The position numbers were made by a program, and so were the translations under genes. Below the pieces are notes generated by a model. That model made no database searches, was not told the origin of the DNA, and worked only from the letters and a program-made list of their open reading frames with translations. Of a DNA stretch of 64,000 nucleotides, positions 56,517 through 64,000 are shown piece by piece. The number at the start of each line of letters is the position of its first letter. Position 1 is the stretch's first letter. The stretch comes from Paralichthys olivaceus (taxonomy: Eukaryota > Chordata > Actinopteri > Pleuronectiformes > Paralichthyidae), in the NCBI RefSeq assembly GCF_024713975.1, contig NC_091112.1, positions 10,896,001 through 10,960,000 of the forward strand, in the 5' to 3' direction.

Positions 56517-57564
56517 TTTATTGTTCAGCCGTGTCATAACCTCGTCTCCAAAATAAGAACAGCAGGACTACAACTGTTTTTCGTCAACCTAGCTACCCCT
56601 TGACAGCACATAAAACTGGGTTTTATTAGACCACCAATGATAGCGTTAAAGACTTTTCTATCAGACATCCAATGATAGCATACAAAATAGTTGTTAACCT
56701 ACCAGTGATACTGTATATAAAACACTTCTAGATTTATCCCCAACCCTCCCTCAATTTCACCCATACCCCTCTTTAGAACATTTGTGACACTGACATATTT
56801 TATGCTTAAACAAGCACATATTAAGAATGCATAATTCTCCATTTCTGAGATTATAAAAAAAACTACACAATGTTACACTTTAAGTCAGAGTACAATTCAA
56901 CTGATTATTAGTGTTCTACACATTCGGCCATAAACCAAAGGAACATTGTATAATATCACTATAACTTAACACTACATGTAATATACGTTAAAAAAAATTA
57001 CAAATGATTAGCATTGAAGAGAAAATGAAGATGGCTAGTGTGAAGGCAAGCTGGGTCAGTACCATAACAGAGAATGAGTAATACAAAAAGAAATAAAAAA
57101 ATAGAATAAGAAAAATAGAAACAAAAACTGATAAGAATACAGGCAAGGCTAAAACATGTGTTTCAAACTTAAGATCCACCTCATGTGCACTCATCCATAT
57201 AGGTAACCTGCTCCAAGACCTCCATTGTGCGATTCCACATCTCTGATACTTTAACCCTTTAATTCTTTCTTACCCCTGTTTCAACTTGCTTTAACATTCC
57301 CATGGCAACCATCTTCTTTGTTTTCTTGTGTCAGGCACTTTCCAAGACCCCTTATTCCTTTCATTACCTTCAACAACTCTACAGGCCAATCATAATGCTG
57401 CTTCAGACAATAGAGGCCAATCACAATGCAGGTTCTATCAGAATACAACTGCAAAAGAACACAGGTCGGAAAATATGAAGTCAATGTGCTGCCATTCAAA
57501 TAGATACTTGTTTTCACTGTGAACTAGTTATTTAAGAGTTTTGTGGAAGTCTGCCTCACCAATC
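56517..57564 (-). other. ctnnb2: Beta-catenin 3'UTR with polyadenylation signal
   Basis: Follows the stop codon. A minus-strand AATAAA at 56522-56517 predicts a 3'UTR of about 1.05 kb. On the minus strand it contains GATTGGCCTGTAGAGTTG and, some 40 nt further, AAAGTGCCTGACACA, both closely resembling, from memory, a stretch of the human CTNNB1 3'UTR. That supports continuity with the coding gene. Confidence 0.65.
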
Positions 57565-63951
<6,387 letters not shown>

Positions 63952-63988
63952 TGTTCTTGCCTGCCCTCAGCCCGCAAAGCAGATATGT
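63952..63988 (-). other. ctnnb2: Beta-catenin 5'UTR part of the start exon
   Basis: The acceptor TTCATTTTACAG lies just above 63988, then 37 nt of leader before the ATG at 63951. The start exon has only 13 coding bases, as in human CTNNB1 exon 2, so a non-coding exon 1 and the promoter lie beyond the right edge. Confidence 0.7.
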
Positions 63989-64000
63989 CTGTAAAATGAA

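Overview
This is nuclear DNA of a bony fish, probably a percomorph teleost. The genes are split by GT-AG introns, the intergenic DNA is rich in CA/GT and ATCT microsatellites and in dispersed repeats that look like common percomorph families, and every recognisable protein is a vertebrate one. Nothing bacterial or viral was recognised.

Layout. (1) 36-1112, minus: the 5' end of sla (Src-like adaptor), running off the left edge, with a possible upstream non-coding exon near 1520. (2) 1.7-15.8 kb: no gene seen; microsatellites and repeat fragments. (3) 16025-22870, plus: complete five-exon ccn4 (WISP1), 361 codons. (4) 24579-32617, minus: complete ndrg1, tail to tail with ccn4, with 3' ends that may overlap. 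It has two alternative starts: a long form (predicted non-coding exon near 36.6 kb, coding start 32617) and a short form from an internal exon (start 30129) with its own TATA-like box. The order sla-ccn4-ndrg1 matches human 8q24. (5) 36.7-47.3 kb: no gene recognised, but repeats, a hAT-like remnant and an isolated CpG-rich Sp1/ETS/CRE cluster near 43.85 kb. (6) 47.3-55.3 kb: two nearly identical three-exon genes for a very divergent forkhead protein (FOXH1/FAST-like by inference), exactly 4911 bp apart, among decayed gene fragments, direct repeats and an inverted repeat. (7) 57565-63951, minus: beta-catenin, 15 coding exons, 768 residues, most likely the ctnnb2 paralogue, with its 3'UTR. Exon 1 lies outside the window.

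Functionally, ccn4 is a classical Wnt/beta-catenin target in mammals, beta-catenin is the Wnt effector, and FOXH1-type forkheads act in Nodal/activin signalling. The linkage is suggestive, but no joint regulation is shown by the sequence. The least familiar part is the forkhead cluster: a recently duplicated pair with an altered recognition helix, a shared 63-codon upstream ORF and relics of older copies in both orientations.

Coding joins were worked out by hand from splice consensus and reading phase. All complete genes close in frame from start to stop. Comparisons with human proteins are from memory, not from a search.
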